From CALLVY01 sp937899855 (GTDB taxonomy: Bacteria > Bacteroidota > Bacteroidia > Chitinophagales > Saprospiraceae): DNA of 64,000 nt. Under the pieces are notes generated by a model. The model searched no databases. It worked only from the letters and a program-made list of their open reading frames with translations, and was not told the DNA's origin. The first letter of the stretch is position 1. The number at the start of each line of letters is the position of its first letter. The stretch spans positions 1 to 64,000 of the forward strand of contig JBCBQC010000003.1 of NCBI GenBank assembly GCA_039820405.1, in the 5' to 3' direction. The position numbers were made by a program, and so were the translations under genes. Shown here one piece after another: positions 18,100 to 27,044 of this stretch.

Positions 18100-19386
18100 T
18101 CAATTGGTTTGGGTAGTTGTGGAAGCATCCTGCCGGGGAATGACCCGCAGCGTAAAAAAGAGGATGATGAATTGGTAAAACAAGATGCCGTAGTTCGATT
18201 CGCCAAAAATGCCAAACTCCGTGGTGGAGTTGATGATGAGCGGAATCAGCATGGCCCCGGCCAGTAGTCGGAGGGCGGCATCCTTACTGGTGGCCAGGGC
18301 CTGAAAGGTGAGGAGCATTTGTAGAAAAACGATAAAGGCTCCCACCAGGCCGAGATTGATCAGGACCTGGACAAAGGTATTGTGCGTCATGGAGGCGGCG
18401 TAGGCGTGGATGCTGTCGAACTTGTTGCTAAAGGTATTGGGGCTGATGCTCATAAAGCCAAAGCCCAGCAGGGGGGCCCGGGGAAAACCCATGCTGATCA
18501 AGTCACTCCAAAAAGGCAGACGGCCCGTCATACTCATCACCTCTTCCACGTCGCCCTGCTTCAGGATGATGGTTTGGATCACTATCGGCAGGGCCAGCAC
18601 CGCTCCGGCGATGGAGCCAAATTTGACCCAGTAGTTTTTGGACAGCAAAACAAAAATACCACTCACCAACACGAAGGCCCCCAGTGAAGACCGCGACTGC
18701 GTCAGCAAGAGCACCGCCACGCCCGCCACAAAAGCTAGGGCGTTGTAGATCAAATTGCGGCGCTCCAAAAATTCGAGGTACACCATCACCAAGCCCAGCA
18801 CCGCCAGCATGCCCAGCTCGTTGGGGTTAATGATAAAGCCTCCCAAGCGGTGCACTTCCCCACCGTGGGTACCGCGAAAAAACGTTTCGGGCGCCACCAC
18901 GATTCCCCCCATAAATACCAAACCGATGACGAAGATCGACCGGTTGTTGATCCAGCTGAATACCGAAGTGCCATTGCCGTGACGCACTTCGTAGTAACAC
19001 AGGACCTGGTAGAAGAGCAGTACAAAGACCAGACTCTCGCAAGTCATGGCCAGTTGGATCAGGGTGAAGGGAACGTTGGTGGTCCAAAAAATGGACAGGA
19101 TGCCCAGCCACAAGTAAAGGGCGTAAAAGCTAAAGGGCAGCAGCCGTTGGTACTGGACCCGCCAGGCCCCCGACTGGCTTTGCAGCACTTTGAGTAGGAT
19201 GAGGGACAGGCCCGTCATCGCAAAGCGCAGGCCCACCTTCACCACTTGGGTGATGGCTACCGATCCGGGAAAAAGCGTAAAGTAGCTGCTGATCCGTATT
19301 CCCATCATCAACAGGAGCAGGTACAGTAGCCAGCGGCCGGAAGGGCGCGCAGCATTTGGTTTTATGGCTGGACGGAGCGGTGTCAT
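18100..19386 (-). CDS. O-antigen ligase/Wzy-like polysaccharide polymerase
   Basis: 428 residues with about ten to twelve transmembrane helices and a large periplasmic loop between late helices, the layout of the O-antigen ligase/polymerase superfamily. A segment GGFIINPNELGMLAVLGLVMV resembles the conserved PNELG/PN-x-x-G loop of Wzy-like proteins (about residues 180-200), and LLTQSRSSLGAF follows. It should polymerise flipped repeat units on the periplasmic side under control of the Wzc-type protein. It overlaps the upstream GT4 gene by 4 bp (ATGA). Confidence 0.82.
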   Translation of the reverse strand: MTPLRPAIKPNAARPSGRWLLYLLLLMMGIRISSYFTLFPGSVAITQVVKVGLRFAMTGLSLILLKVLQSQSGAWRVQYQRLLPFSFYALYLWLGILSIFWTTNVPFTLIQLAMTCESLVFVLLFYQVLCYYEVRHGNGTSVFSWINNRSIFVIGLVFMGGIVVAPETFFRGTHGGEVHRLGGFIINPNELGMLAVLGLVMVYLEFLERRNLIYNALAFVAGVAVLLLTQSRSSLGAFVLVSGIFVLLSKNYWVKFGSIAGAVLALPIVIQTIILKQGDVEEVMSMTGRLPFWSDLISMGFPRAPLLGFGFMSISPNTFSNKFDSIHAYAASMTHNTFVQVLINLGLVGAFIVFLQMLLTFQALATSKDAALRLLAGAMLIPLIINSTTEFGIFGESNYGILFYQFIILFFTLRVIPRQDASTTTQTN

Positions 19387-20528
19387 GAAAGGCTGGGCAT
19401 CGGCTGGTCCACTTTGTTATTTTCCGTATACACCTCGTACAAACGACGGGCGATGTCTTCCCAATTGAATTGCTCGGCCACCATGAGGCGGGCATTCTTA
19501 CCCATGCGGCTCAACTGCCCATTCCGGTGCGCCTGCTCCAGTCGACCCAGGGCCTCGGCGATCGCCGAAGCGGTATTTTCCATCAGCACCCGACCGGCGC
19601 GGTAGTCCCCAATGTAGGAGCCCATATTCGTCGCTTCGCTCACCAGACAGGGCAGGCCCATGCCCGCCGCCTCGAGTACCGCCATCGGAAAGCCTTCCAT
19701 CCGCGAGGTGTGGAAAAAAACATCTCCCCGCCGGATGAATTGAAATTTTTCCGCCCCAAAACGCGCCCCGTAAAACTCGACGGCCGCCCCAATGTCCAAC
19801 TGTCCTACCAAGCGCTCCAAGAAAGCACGATCCTTGCCATTGCCGATCAAACCGACCCGTCCCTTTCCACCCGCCCGCTGGAACTGGGCAAAGCCCTCCA
19901 GGAACAAATCGAGCCCCTTGTGGTAGCGGTCCAGCCGCCCACAAAAAACGAAGTGAACACAGGCGTTGTCCGGTGCCGGCAGCTCGGGCAATTCGCGGAG
20001 GTCCTGCCCGTTCGGAATCAGAATGCGCTGGCACTGGGGTGCCAAGCGGGCCGCATTCTCAAAACCGGACCAACCCAGCAGTTGTACCACGCGGGCCCGC
20101 CGTAGCAAGCTGCGCTCAAAGAGGCGGAGGTAGAAGGCCTTGAGGTAGGGGCTTTGCTGCATGGCACCGGGCGCCAGGGCCCCGTGGGGCGTCATGACGT
20201 AGGGCAGGCTCCGCTTCACCAATTGCCGATGAACGCTGTAAAAAGTTGGGATAAAGGCACCGTGCAGGTGAAAAATTGCGGGGCGCTTCAGTTGACCGAT
20301 GGCGGCAACCAATTTGCGATCCAGAAAACCTTGGAGGCGGTGTTGGAGAAACAAGCGGGTCGTAAAATTGCGCTCCGGATAGTTGTGTTCCAGGTCATTG
20401 CTGAGCCCCCAGACCTCCACGTCGATCCCCTGATCGTATTGGACGCTGGCGAGCTTGTGGACCACCTTATTGACGCCATTCATCCGCTCCGGATTGGCTT
20501 TACCGAGTACCAAGTGAATAACTTTCAT
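19383..20528 (-). CDS. GT4 family glycosyltransferase
   Basis: 381 residues. The N-terminal half has MNGVNKVVHKLAS (about 16-28) and HLHGAF/MTPHGALAPGA motifs typical of GT4 EPS transferases. The C-terminal half has FCGRLDRYHKGLDLFL and EGFPMAVLEAAGMGLPCLVS, the latter holding the donor-site glutamates. It overlaps the flippase gene upstream by 29 bp and the polymerase downstream by 4 bp. It should act on the lipid-linked repeat unit. The sugar is not predictable from sequence alone. Confidence 0.86.
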   Translation of the reverse strand: MKVIHLVLGKANPERMNGVNKVVHKLASVQYDQGIDVEVWGLSNDLEHNYPERNFTTRLFLQHRLQGFLDRKLVAAIGQLKRPAIFHLHGAFIPTFYSVHRQLVKRSLPYVMTPHGALAPGAMQQSPYLKAFYLRLFERSLLRRARVVQLLGWSGFENAARLAPQCQRILIPNGQDLRELPELPAPDNACVHFVFCGRLDRYHKGLDLFLEGFAQFQRAGGKGRVGLIGNGKDRAFLERLVGQLDIGAAVEFYGARFGAEKFQFIRRGDVFFHTSRMEGFPMAVLEAAGMGLPCLVSEATNMGSYIGDYRAGRVLMENTASAIAEALGRLEQAHRNGQLSRMGKNARLMVAEQFNWEDIARRLYEVYTENNKVDQPMPSLS

Positions 20529-21765
20529 AAAAGAATTTTCTTTTCCATAAAAAAAACAAGTACACCAACAGGGCCGCCACCTGCGTACACAGGAGGCCCA
20601 GCAATACCCCGTACAAGGACCAGGTACGGACCAGTGGATAGGCCGTCAGCAAACTAAAACCGCTGCCCCACACGTAGGCCCAAAAGATCGGACGGGTATC
20701 GCCGAGCGTGCGCAGAGCATAGCGCAGGGGGTGGGTCAGAAAGACAAAAACGTAGATCAAGCAAAAGCCCAGCACCACCTCGTGGTAGCTGCTTTGCTCG
20801 GTGCCGTAAAGAAAGCCCAGCAAAGGCTCGGCAAAAATGGCGATCAGGGCGAGCAGCAGGGCGGTGAGTCCCCCCAACTTACGGGTGATCGCGGCGAGGT
20901 ATTTTTTTAGGGCCGGTAGTCCCTCCCGTTCGTATTGTTGGGCGGCGCGTAGCGGAATGAGGTTTTCCATGGCCAAAAAGAGTACGTGTAGCAGTCCCAT
21001 CAGATTCTGAACCATTCGAATGGCCCCCAGCGCCACGGGCCCCAACAAAGCCGCCGCCGCCAGTAAGAAGTAATTGCCCGACCACCACTGGAGCAAGGCC
21101 GTTCCCACCAACCACTTGGCGTAGTCAAAGTGCTGTCGCCAACAAGCGCGCCAGCGCTGCGCCTCCCAAGTCCGCCACAAGTTCGTCCGACCAATCCCCA
21201 CCAGTAGCACCAGCAAGTGGATCACCAGCAGAGTTTGTAGAAAAACCGCCACGCTCAGTTGGCCCCAAAAGTACTGTAGCCCCAAACTACCAAAGAGTAA
21301 AATGGCGTAGGTGGCGTCCAGTAACAAGGGCAGCCAAAAGTCCGACCGCAAGAAGTGGTACTTGCGGCAAAAGTCATACAGTGGATGCAGCACCGCCAGC
21401 AGGGACACGATCAAAGTCGTGGCCCAGTCTCCCTCCCAGTACCCCAATTGGATGGCCAAACGCAGCAGGACCAAAAGCAAGCATCCCAGAGCGGTGCCAA
21501 ACACCACTTGCAATTGAAAAACGCCACGTGGATAATCCGCCTCCGTTTGTCGGGGGGCCAGGCTGAGGAGGGGTTTGGTAATCAGGGCCTGACTGAGGCT
21601 GAGGGCAAATAGGACCACCATCCACCACAGGCTGTACCGACCAAAGGCTTCCAGCCCGAGGGCCTGGGTCACGGCGATGGCCAGCAGAAAATTGCTGCCG
21701 CTGACGATCAGTTGATCGAACAGGACGAGGGCACTTTGCGGAATTTTGGACCAGATTGCTTTCAT
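20500..21765 (-). CDS. Wzx-like polysaccharide flippase (MATE/MOP superfamily)
   Basis: 421 residues with about twelve hydrophobic helices and few charged loops. The opening, QSALVLFDQLIVSGSNFLLAI, is the typical first helix pair of polysaccharide flippases of the MOP superfamily. It lies between the Wzc-type gene (6 bp upstream) and a glycosyltransferase (29-bp overlap). It should move undecaprenyl-linked repeat units from the cytoplasmic to the periplasmic face of the inner membrane. No motif defines the substrate. Confidence 0.82.
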   Translation of the reverse strand: MKAIWSKIPQSALVLFDQLIVSGSNFLLAIAVTQALGLEAFGRYSLWWMVVLFALSLSQALITKPLLSLAPRQTEADYPRGVFQLQVVFGTALGCLLLVLLRLAIQLGYWEGDWATTLIVSLLAVLHPLYDFCRKYHFLRSDFWLPLLLDATYAILLFGSLGLQYFWGQLSVAVFLQTLLVIHLLVLLVGIGRTNLWRTWEAQRWRACWRQHFDYAKWLVGTALLQWWSGNYFLLAAAALLGPVALGAIRMVQNLMGLLHVLFLAMENLIPLRAAQQYEREGLPALKKYLAAITRKLGGLTALLLALIAIFAEPLLGFLYGTEQSSYHEVVLGFCLIYVFVFLTHPLRYALRTLGDTRPIFWAYVWGSGFSLLTAYPLVRTWSLYGVLLGLLCTQVAALLVYLFFLWKRKFFYESYSLGTR

Positions 21766-21771
21766 GTAGCC

Positions 21772-23988
21772 TTAGCGTAGGGTATTGAATCCATTGAGGA
21801 CGGTGAAGACATTTTTGATTTTGAAGGCGGCCAGGTATTCCTCCATTTTCCCCAAGTCCCGTAGCCAGGTCCGGTGCTTGCGCAGCACCAACAGGTTGAC
21901 GTCGCCGTACTGGAGGGCGGATAGCCCAAAGGAGTTTTTGGCCAGTGGGGCGGCGTCGATCAGGAGGACGTCGTAGCGTTGGCGCAGCTCGGCCAGGAGC
22001 TGGGCACTTTGGGGAGAGCAGAGGTCGACGGCGCTGGGTCGGTGTTGGCCACGGCCCAGCAAGTCGGCCGTTCCCAGTACGTAGGGGTGGATGGGGGCCT
22101 GGCTGCCGTCGGGTTGGAGGAGGAGATCGGAAAAACCGGTCTGTCCCCCCTCGGGGAGGTAGCGCGGTGGTGGCGAAACGTAGTCCAGATCGATGAGCAA
22201 GGTCCGCTTGCCATAGCTGGATAGCAACTGGGCCAGCCCCGCCGCAATGGTGGACTTGCCCTCCTTCTTCCGACTGGAACTGATGGCGATCACCTTCCCC
22301 CCCCGCAGCATGTCCAGGTCCTGCAACTTGCGGTAGAGCGGGAGCAATTGCTCCTCCATCTGGTCCTGCTTCTTGGGAATGGACGCAACGGTGGACAGGA
22401 GGGGAAGGGTTAACTTCTCTTCGTATTCTTCGATAAACGTGAGCTTGGCCATCAGGAAGTTCCAGACAAAGGACAGGAACAGTCCCAGCAGGAGCGCGAC
22501 CATCAGGGCCCCACCTACGATCAGGCCTTTGTTGGGGGCAATGGGGTGGTTGGGCACTTCGGCGTAGTCGATGATTTTGTGGAAGATGACGTTGGACGAT
22601 TGGGCCACGCTCAGCTCGGTGCGCTTTTTGGCCAGCAGTCGGTAGGTTTGTTCTTCGAGTTGGAAGTTGCGTTCGAGGGCCAGGAGCTTGCGTTCCTTAT
22701 CGGGCAGGAGTCGGAATTCGCGGTCGAGATCGATGACGGCGCGGTACAGCTCTTCGCGCTTATCGGCGATGTTGACCATTTTCTTGCGTACACTTTCGAG
22801 GGTAAAGTCCTTGAGCTCGCGCAACTTTTCGTCCAGCGCGGCCACCTCGATGCTTTGTTCCGAAAAACGGGTCAACAAATCGGTACGCTCCAATTCCAGG
22901 TTTTTCATTTTCCGAAAAGTCCCCTCCAGCACCTGATCGTCGAGGGCGCTAAAGTCGGAAGAAAAGCCGGCGATGGATTGATCGGTAATGAGAAAGTCGT
23001 AGACGTTTTTCAACTCCACCTCCTGAATGTCAAAATGCAGTTGTTGTTCGCTGATCTGATTGGATTGTCGCAGCAGGGCATCGGTTTCCTGCCGCAGGTC
23101 GACCAATCGGTTGCGCTTGCGGTAGCGGGCCAGCCGGCGTTCGGCACGGTCGAGGCGTTGTTTGACTTCCCCGATTTCATCGTCGATAAACTGCAGGGTG
23201 CTGGCTGCCTTGCGATTGCGGTTGTCCCGATCCTGGGCAATGTAAGCATCGAGCAAGGCATTGACAAAGAGCGCGGCCTTATCCGGGATTTCGTGTTGGT
23301 AGTAGGCCTTGACGACGTAGACTTCCTTGTCGAGGGGTTTGATAAACAGGTTCTTATCGCTGATGCCTTTGACCAAGGTCTCCACGGAGTTGAAGCGAAT
23401 GGCAAAACGGTCGCCCGCATTGAGGGTGTGGGGGTTCTCCGCCAACCACTCCTCTTCCAACGCCAACTCCAGCCACAAATGCTCCGGTGCTTCCCAACGT
23501 TCTCCCGGAGCGATTCCGCTAGTGGGAATGGCTTCCGCTTCCGTACTGATGCCAAAGTGACCGTCCGCCAGATAGGTGAGGTAGTACAACTTACCGTACA
23601 CCGCTTCGTCGTATATTTCGTAAGCGATTCGAAAGGGAAGATCGTGGTACAATTCCGTGCGCTTCACCTTGCCAAGACGGTAGTAGGAGACCTCAAAGTT
23701 CAATTGCTCAAAAGTGCGTCGCAAGAGGGCAGCCGAACGAAAGAGTTCTACCTCGGTCAGAAAGTTATTGCTAAAAGCGGAGCCTTTGCCCGTTTCAAAA
23801 ATTTCAAAATTTTGTATGCCCAAATCCCGACTGTCGAGCTTAATCGAAGCCGAAGCCTGGTACAGCGACTGGGAATAGTTGATGACCCGGCGCGCCAGTA
23901 AAAAGGCGATCACCAGTAATAGTGCGATGACGGGTAGCCCCCGCAGCACGGGCAAAATCAGATTCCGATATTCCTTTTGCAAATTCAT
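21772..23988 (-). CDS. Wzc-type polysaccharide co-polymerase with tyrosine-kinase (BY-kinase) domain, lacking a C-terminal tyrosine cluster
   Basis: 738 residues. The N-terminal Wzz region has a first membrane helix at about 17-34, a coiled-coil periplasmic part (about 255-420) and a second helix at about 487-508 (GGALMVALLLGLFLSFVW). The cytoplasmic kinase domain has Walker A SSRKKEGKST (about 571-580), Walker A' LLIDLD (about 596-601) and Walker B VLLIDAAP (about 673-680). It should set chain length and gate export together with the Wza-type protein upstream. The tail ends VLNGFNTLR with no tyrosine-rich cluster, whereas classical Wzc proteins autophosphorylate such a tail. Autophosphorylation must use other sites or be lost (inference). 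Confidence 0.88.
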   Translation of the reverse strand: MNLQKEYRNLILPVLRGLPVIALLLVIAFLLARRVINYSQSLYQASASIKLDSRDLGIQNFEIFETGKGSAFSNNFLTEVELFRSAALLRRTFEQLNFEVSYYRLGKVKRTELYHDLPFRIAYEIYDEAVYGKLYYLTYLADGHFGISTEAEAIPTSGIAPGERWEAPEHLWLELALEEEWLAENPHTLNAGDRFAIRFNSVETLVKGISDKNLFIKPLDKEVYVVKAYYQHEIPDKAALFVNALLDAYIAQDRDNRNRKAASTLQFIDDEIGEVKQRLDRAERRLARYRKRNRLVDLRQETDALLRQSNQISEQQLHFDIQEVELKNVYDFLITDQSIAGFSSDFSALDDQVLEGTFRKMKNLELERTDLLTRFSEQSIEVAALDEKLRELKDFTLESVRKKMVNIADKREELYRAVIDLDREFRLLPDKERKLLALERNFQLEEQTYRLLAKKRTELSVAQSSNVIFHKIIDYAEVPNHPIAPNKGLIVGGALMVALLLGLFLSFVWNFLMAKLTFIEEYEEKLTLPLLSTVASIPKKQDQMEEQLLPLYRKLQDLDMLRGGKVIAISSSRKKEGKSTIAAGLAQLLSSYGKRTLLIDLDYVSPPPRYLPEGGQTGFSDLLLQPDGSQAPIHPYVLGTADLLGRGQHRPSAVDLCSPQSAQLLAELRQRYDVLLIDAAPLAKNSFGLSALQYGDVNLLVLRKHRTWLRDLGKMEEYLAAFKIKNVFTVLNGFNTLR

Positions 23989-24003
23989 TGTCCCCCTGCT
24001 GAT

Positions 24004-24753
24004 TTATTGCCCATCAAAAACGGAAATCAAAACTGCTACCCCAGTCAGGATACTCACGATGGGGACGGCCCGTTGGAGCACCTCCTCGCTTTGCTTCTTG
24101 CCCTTGGCCGGAATGTAGACGATATCGTCGGGCTGAAGGGTGGTTTGGCCTTCGGTCAGGGCATCAAAAGTACTGAGGTCGACCAGTAAGGACAGCGACT
24201 GACCCTCGTGTTGGCGAATCAGTTGTACCTGATCGTACTGGGCGTAATCCGTCAGCCCACCCGCATCACCGAGTAGGCCGAGCAGCGTAACCTTTTCGCT
24301 ATCGATCTGGTATTTGCCCGGTCGGTTGACCTCCCCCAAAATGGTCACGTAGTGATTCAGCACCCGTACATTGACGACCGGATTCTGCAGGTGTTGCTCG
24401 TACTGCTTTTCCAAAAAATAAGCCGCCTCTTTCAGGTTAAAACCACTCAATCGTACGCGGCCGATCTTGGGCAAGTTTACCTCGCCTTCCTTGTCGAGTA
24501 CCACCCAGCGCCCCGTGGCCTCGCTGCTGCTGTAGGGGCTGTTGAGCGAGCCGATACTCAAGTTGTCGTGGCCCCAAATACTCATGGTGATCTTATCCCC
24601 GGGCCGGAGTACGGCTTCGGTTGGGCTAGCCAGTACGAAGGCTTGCAAATCCGCGGGCGTCACCCCACCGTTGTTGAACATCCGGGGCGTTGCACAGGAC
24701 GTCCAGGCAAAGACGAGGTAGCCCAGCAGGCTCCAAATCATTATTTTTCTCAT
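24004..24753 (-). CDS. Wza-type polysaccharide export outer-membrane lipoprotein
   Basis: 249 residues. The signal sequence ends in a lipobox with Cys20 (FAWTSC). A Poly_export domain follows (about 50-130, with RPGDKITMSIWGHDNLS), then an SLBB domain with VTILGEVNRPGKYQI (about 133-147) and LLGDAGGLTDYA. A C-terminal hydrophobic helix (about 229-246) ends the protein, as in Bacteroidota Wza homologues, which are shorter than E. coli Wza (about 380 residues). It should form the outer-membrane exit channel for the polysaccharide with the Wzc-type protein encoded 15 bp downstream. Confidence 0.9.
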   Translation of the reverse strand: MRKIMIWSLLGYLVFAWTSCATPRMFNNGGVTPADLQAFVLASPTEAVLRPGDKITMSIWGHDNLSIGSLNSPYSSSEATGRWVVLDKEGEVNLPKIGRVRLSGFNLKEAAYFLEKQYEQHLQNPVVNVRVLNHYVTILGEVNRPGKYQIDSEKVTLLGLLGDAGGLTDYAQYDQVQLIRQHEGQSLSLLVDLSTFDALTEGQTTLQPDDIVYIPAKGKKQSEEVLQRAVPIVSILTGVAVLISVFDGQ

Positions 24754-24790
24754 AGTAGCGTTTATCGAATGAACTAACGGGCATCGTGCG

Positions 24791-26239
24791 CTAGGGCGCC
24801 GATACCGTCGCAGCGTCGGCCTCGGGGGCCAGTGCTACGGGTATTTCTTTCCACTCGGACAAGGCCCGTTCCCAGCACTGCATCAACCAAAACGCTTGGG
24901 GGTGAAGCGGTTGCTGGTGAAGATACTGAGGCAGGTAGTGTGTCGAGATAAAGAGCAAATAGAATTTTAAGTGCCAATCAAAATCAAGGGGACCGCGTCG
25001 CTGCCACCGTTGTACCCAGTCGCTGGATCGCAAGACAGCCAGTTGGGTTTTGAGTTGCGACCAGGAGTGGCGGTGGATGAGAATTCCCGTTTGAAAAATA
25101 AAGTGAAAGGCGTCAACCAGCAGGGGCAGTTCGCATTGCGCCAATTCCCAGTCGTACAGGTAAAGGCCGGAGCGCCCGAGGTACATGTTCCAAGGCGTGA
25201 AGTCACCGTGGGCCCGTGCCACCGTCCAGGTCTTTTCCAAAGGCAAAGTCCGCCAGTGGTACAGCTGGAGCACCAAGAGTCGGTTGGCTTGCTGGCTCAG
25301 GGTACTGTCGGGAGTCGGCGCCAGGTCGGTAACCAGTTGGCTCAGCGAAGCTTCTATCTTGGTCAGTGCTTGCAAATCCCCGAGGGGCATTTGCCGCTGC
25401 GTTTGGGTGTACATTTCGTCCAAGGCTTGCGCGTGTTGCCATTGCCAGCGGGTGCTGTTCCGCGCCCCCGAAGGCGTGTTGTTCTCCAAGGCGATTCCCC
25501 GCGCCAGCGGATGCACGCGTGGTAGTTGTAAGGTTGGCCAATCCATCCCATCCAGCTGTTGGAGCTGTTCCCGTTCGTTGCGTAGCAAAGCGTCGGCGCC
25601 CTGGAAGATCGGTAGCTTGACGAAATAGCGCGTCCGCCCCCCCCGACTCAGGGCCACGATGGCCTTGCGGGTGGTGCTGACCGTCCCAGTAAAGATGGCG
25701 AACTCCTCGTAGTCCAGGGTCGCCAGGTTTTGAAAAAAGACGGACTCGGTTTTGCTGTGCAGGCTGAGTCGCCCCGTGTACAAATAAGCGGCCCTCCCCA
25801 ATCGAAAAGCCAATCGGCTCAGGCTGCGGTACCCTTTGGCTTTCCAACCCGAAGCATTGTACAAGTCGAGGTGTACGGGGTGGCTATTGGTCCTTGGAAA
25901 AATCCAACGTAGGGTCGTATCGGGATTGTTGATGCTGGCCAGTTGGTGGCAGTAGGGGGCGGTGGAAAACGGCTGGCTTTGCAGCAGGGTATTGATCTTG
26001 GGGTGGTCAAAAAGCGAGGCGAGCGAAGTCGCCGCGGCATTGAGTAGGAAGACGGTGGGCGGAGTGGTATTTAAATCCAGCCACTGGCGCAGGCTGTGGA
26101 GATCGGAAAAAATGGGATAAAACAATGGGGCGTCCTGACGCAGGGTACGATGGGGATCGTAAACCACAATCTGGTGATGCTCCCCGGCGAATAAACGGGT
26201 GAGCACCAGTACGTCACTGGCGTGAAGTGTTTTATGCAT
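24791..26239 (-). CDS. Aminoglycoside-phosphotransferase-like kinase of unknown substrate
   Basis: The start is taken at the ATG at 26239; an in-frame GTG nine bases earlier is possible. 482 residues. The C-terminal half has the kinase catalytic loop HGDFTPWNMYLG (about 352-363) followed by LYDWE (about 369-373), which replace the HRD and DFG motifs in APH/choline-kinase families. The N-terminal 180 residues match nothing I recognise. It is the first gene of the EPS block, 37 bp before the Wza-type gene, so it may phosphorylate a sugar, lipid or small molecule needed for the polymer, or act in regulation (inference). It is too long for a typical aminoglycoside-resistance enzyme and its context does not suggest one. 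Confidence 0.7.
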   Translation of the reverse strand: MHKTLHASDVLVLTRLFAGEHHQIVVYDPHRTLRQDAPLFYPIFSDLHSLRQWLDLNTTPPTVFLLNAAATSLASLFDHPKINTLLQSQPFSTAPYCHQLASINNPDTTLRWIFPRTNSHPVHLDLYNASGWKAKGYRSLSRLAFRLGRAAYLYTGRLSLHSKTESVFFQNLATLDYEEFAIFTGTVSTTRKAIVALSRGGRTRYFVKLPIFQGADALLRNEREQLQQLDGMDWPTLQLPRVHPLARGIALENNTPSGARNSTRWQWQHAQALDEMYTQTQRQMPLGDLQALTKIEASLSQLVTDLAPTPDSTLSQQANRLLVLQLYHWRTLPLEKTWTVARAHGDFTPWNMYLGRSGLYLYDWELAQCELPLLVDAFHFIFQTGILIHRHSWSQLKTQLAVLRSSDWVQRWQRRGPLDFDWHLKFYLLFISTHYLPQYLHQQPLHPQAFWLMQCWERALSEWKEIPVALAPEADAATVSAP

Positions 26240-26322
26240 TTTGTGCACTTTGTTTGAGTACTACAATTATGCACAAAAAGCAGAGGGCAGCGGACAATTA
26301 AAACGCATCCCCTGTGACGGGT

Positions 26323-26340
26323 AAAAAAAGGCTAGTAGCC
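26323..26340 (-). terminator. Weak terminator after the ABC transporter genes
   Basis: On the minus strand a short GGCT-ACT-AGCC hairpin is followed directly by seven T, 18 bp past the stop of the ABC ATPase gene. The stem is only 4 bp, so efficiency is doubtful. Confidence 0.4.
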
Positions 26341-26357
26341 CTCCAAAACCGCCGCCA

Positions 26358-27044
26358 TTACAGGAGTCGGTCCAATTTTTTTTGAATTTTTCCCCCGATC
26401 CATTCCTTTAGTTCTCGCTCCAAATACGGAAAACTTTCGCGGGGATAGGATTGCTGGATACGGCCGTCGCGTAAAAAATGTACCCGATCGGCAATGGCGG
26501 TGAGCGATTGGATGAGGTGGGAGGACAGGATGATCAATTTTCCCCGATCGCGCAGCCGCAACAAAATCTGGAGCAGCTTTTCGTTGCTCTCCACATCGAC
26601 GCCATTAAAGGGCTCGTCCAACAGCAGGATGGGACGGTCCAGGGAAAGGACACCGATAAAGGCCAGTTTTTTCCGCATTCCGGTGGAGTAGCCATCGATG
26701 AGTTGATCTAGGGGCAGCTCAAAAATATCGTTCCACCGATCGATCGAAAAATCGGGATTGCTTTGGGACAGCAGTTCGAGGTATTCGCGGCCCTTGAGGT
26801 AGGGGTAGAAATAATGCTCGGTTTCCTGAAAGGCGATGTGCTCGGGCAGCAAGGCCCGGTGCTGCCAACGACAGTCTCCCGCCGTGGGGACGAGACGCTG
26901 GTACAGCAGGTGGAAGAGGGTCGTTTTTCCCGCCCCATTCATCCCCAAAATCCCGTGAATCTGCCCCACCGGCAATTCCAAATCGACGCCGCGCAGCACT
27001 TCTTTTTTCCCGTAGCTAAAAGCCAAGTCTTTAATCGTCACCAT
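26358..27044 (-). CDS. ABC transporter ATP-binding protein
   Basis: 228 residues, the normal size of a single nucleotide-binding domain. Walker A is GMNGAGKTTLFHLL (about 34-47), the signature is YSTGMRKKLAF (a degenerate LSGGQ, about 119-129), Walker B is RPILLLDEPFNGVD (about 138-151) and the switch His lies in LSSHL. It overlaps the membrane-protein gene upstream by 14 bp, so the two form an exporter-type transporter of the kind that pairs one ATPase with one membrane subunit. The substrate is unknown; similar simple pairs export peptides, lipids or drugs. Confidence 0.9.
   Translation of the reverse strand: MVTIKDLAFSYGKKEVLRGVDLELPVGQIHGILGMNGAGKTTLFHLLYQRLVPTAGDCRWQHRALLPEHIAFQETEHYFYPYLKGREYLELLSQSNPDFSIDRWNDIFELPLDQLIDGYSTGMRKKLAFIGVLSLDRPILLLDEPFNGVDVESNEKLLQILLRLRDRGKLIILSSHLIQSLTAIADRVHFLRDGRIQQSYPRESFPYLERELKEWIGGKIQKKLDRLL

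Noticed and set aside
22546..23901. Plus-strand open frame (451 codons) opposite the Wzc-type gene
   Set aside because: No signal, motif or start context. The opposite strand encodes an intact Wzz/kinase protein across this span.
24791..26239. Aminoglycoside-resistance gene
   Set aside because: Only the general kinase loop matches. The length, unknown N-terminal region and EPS context do not support a resistance role.
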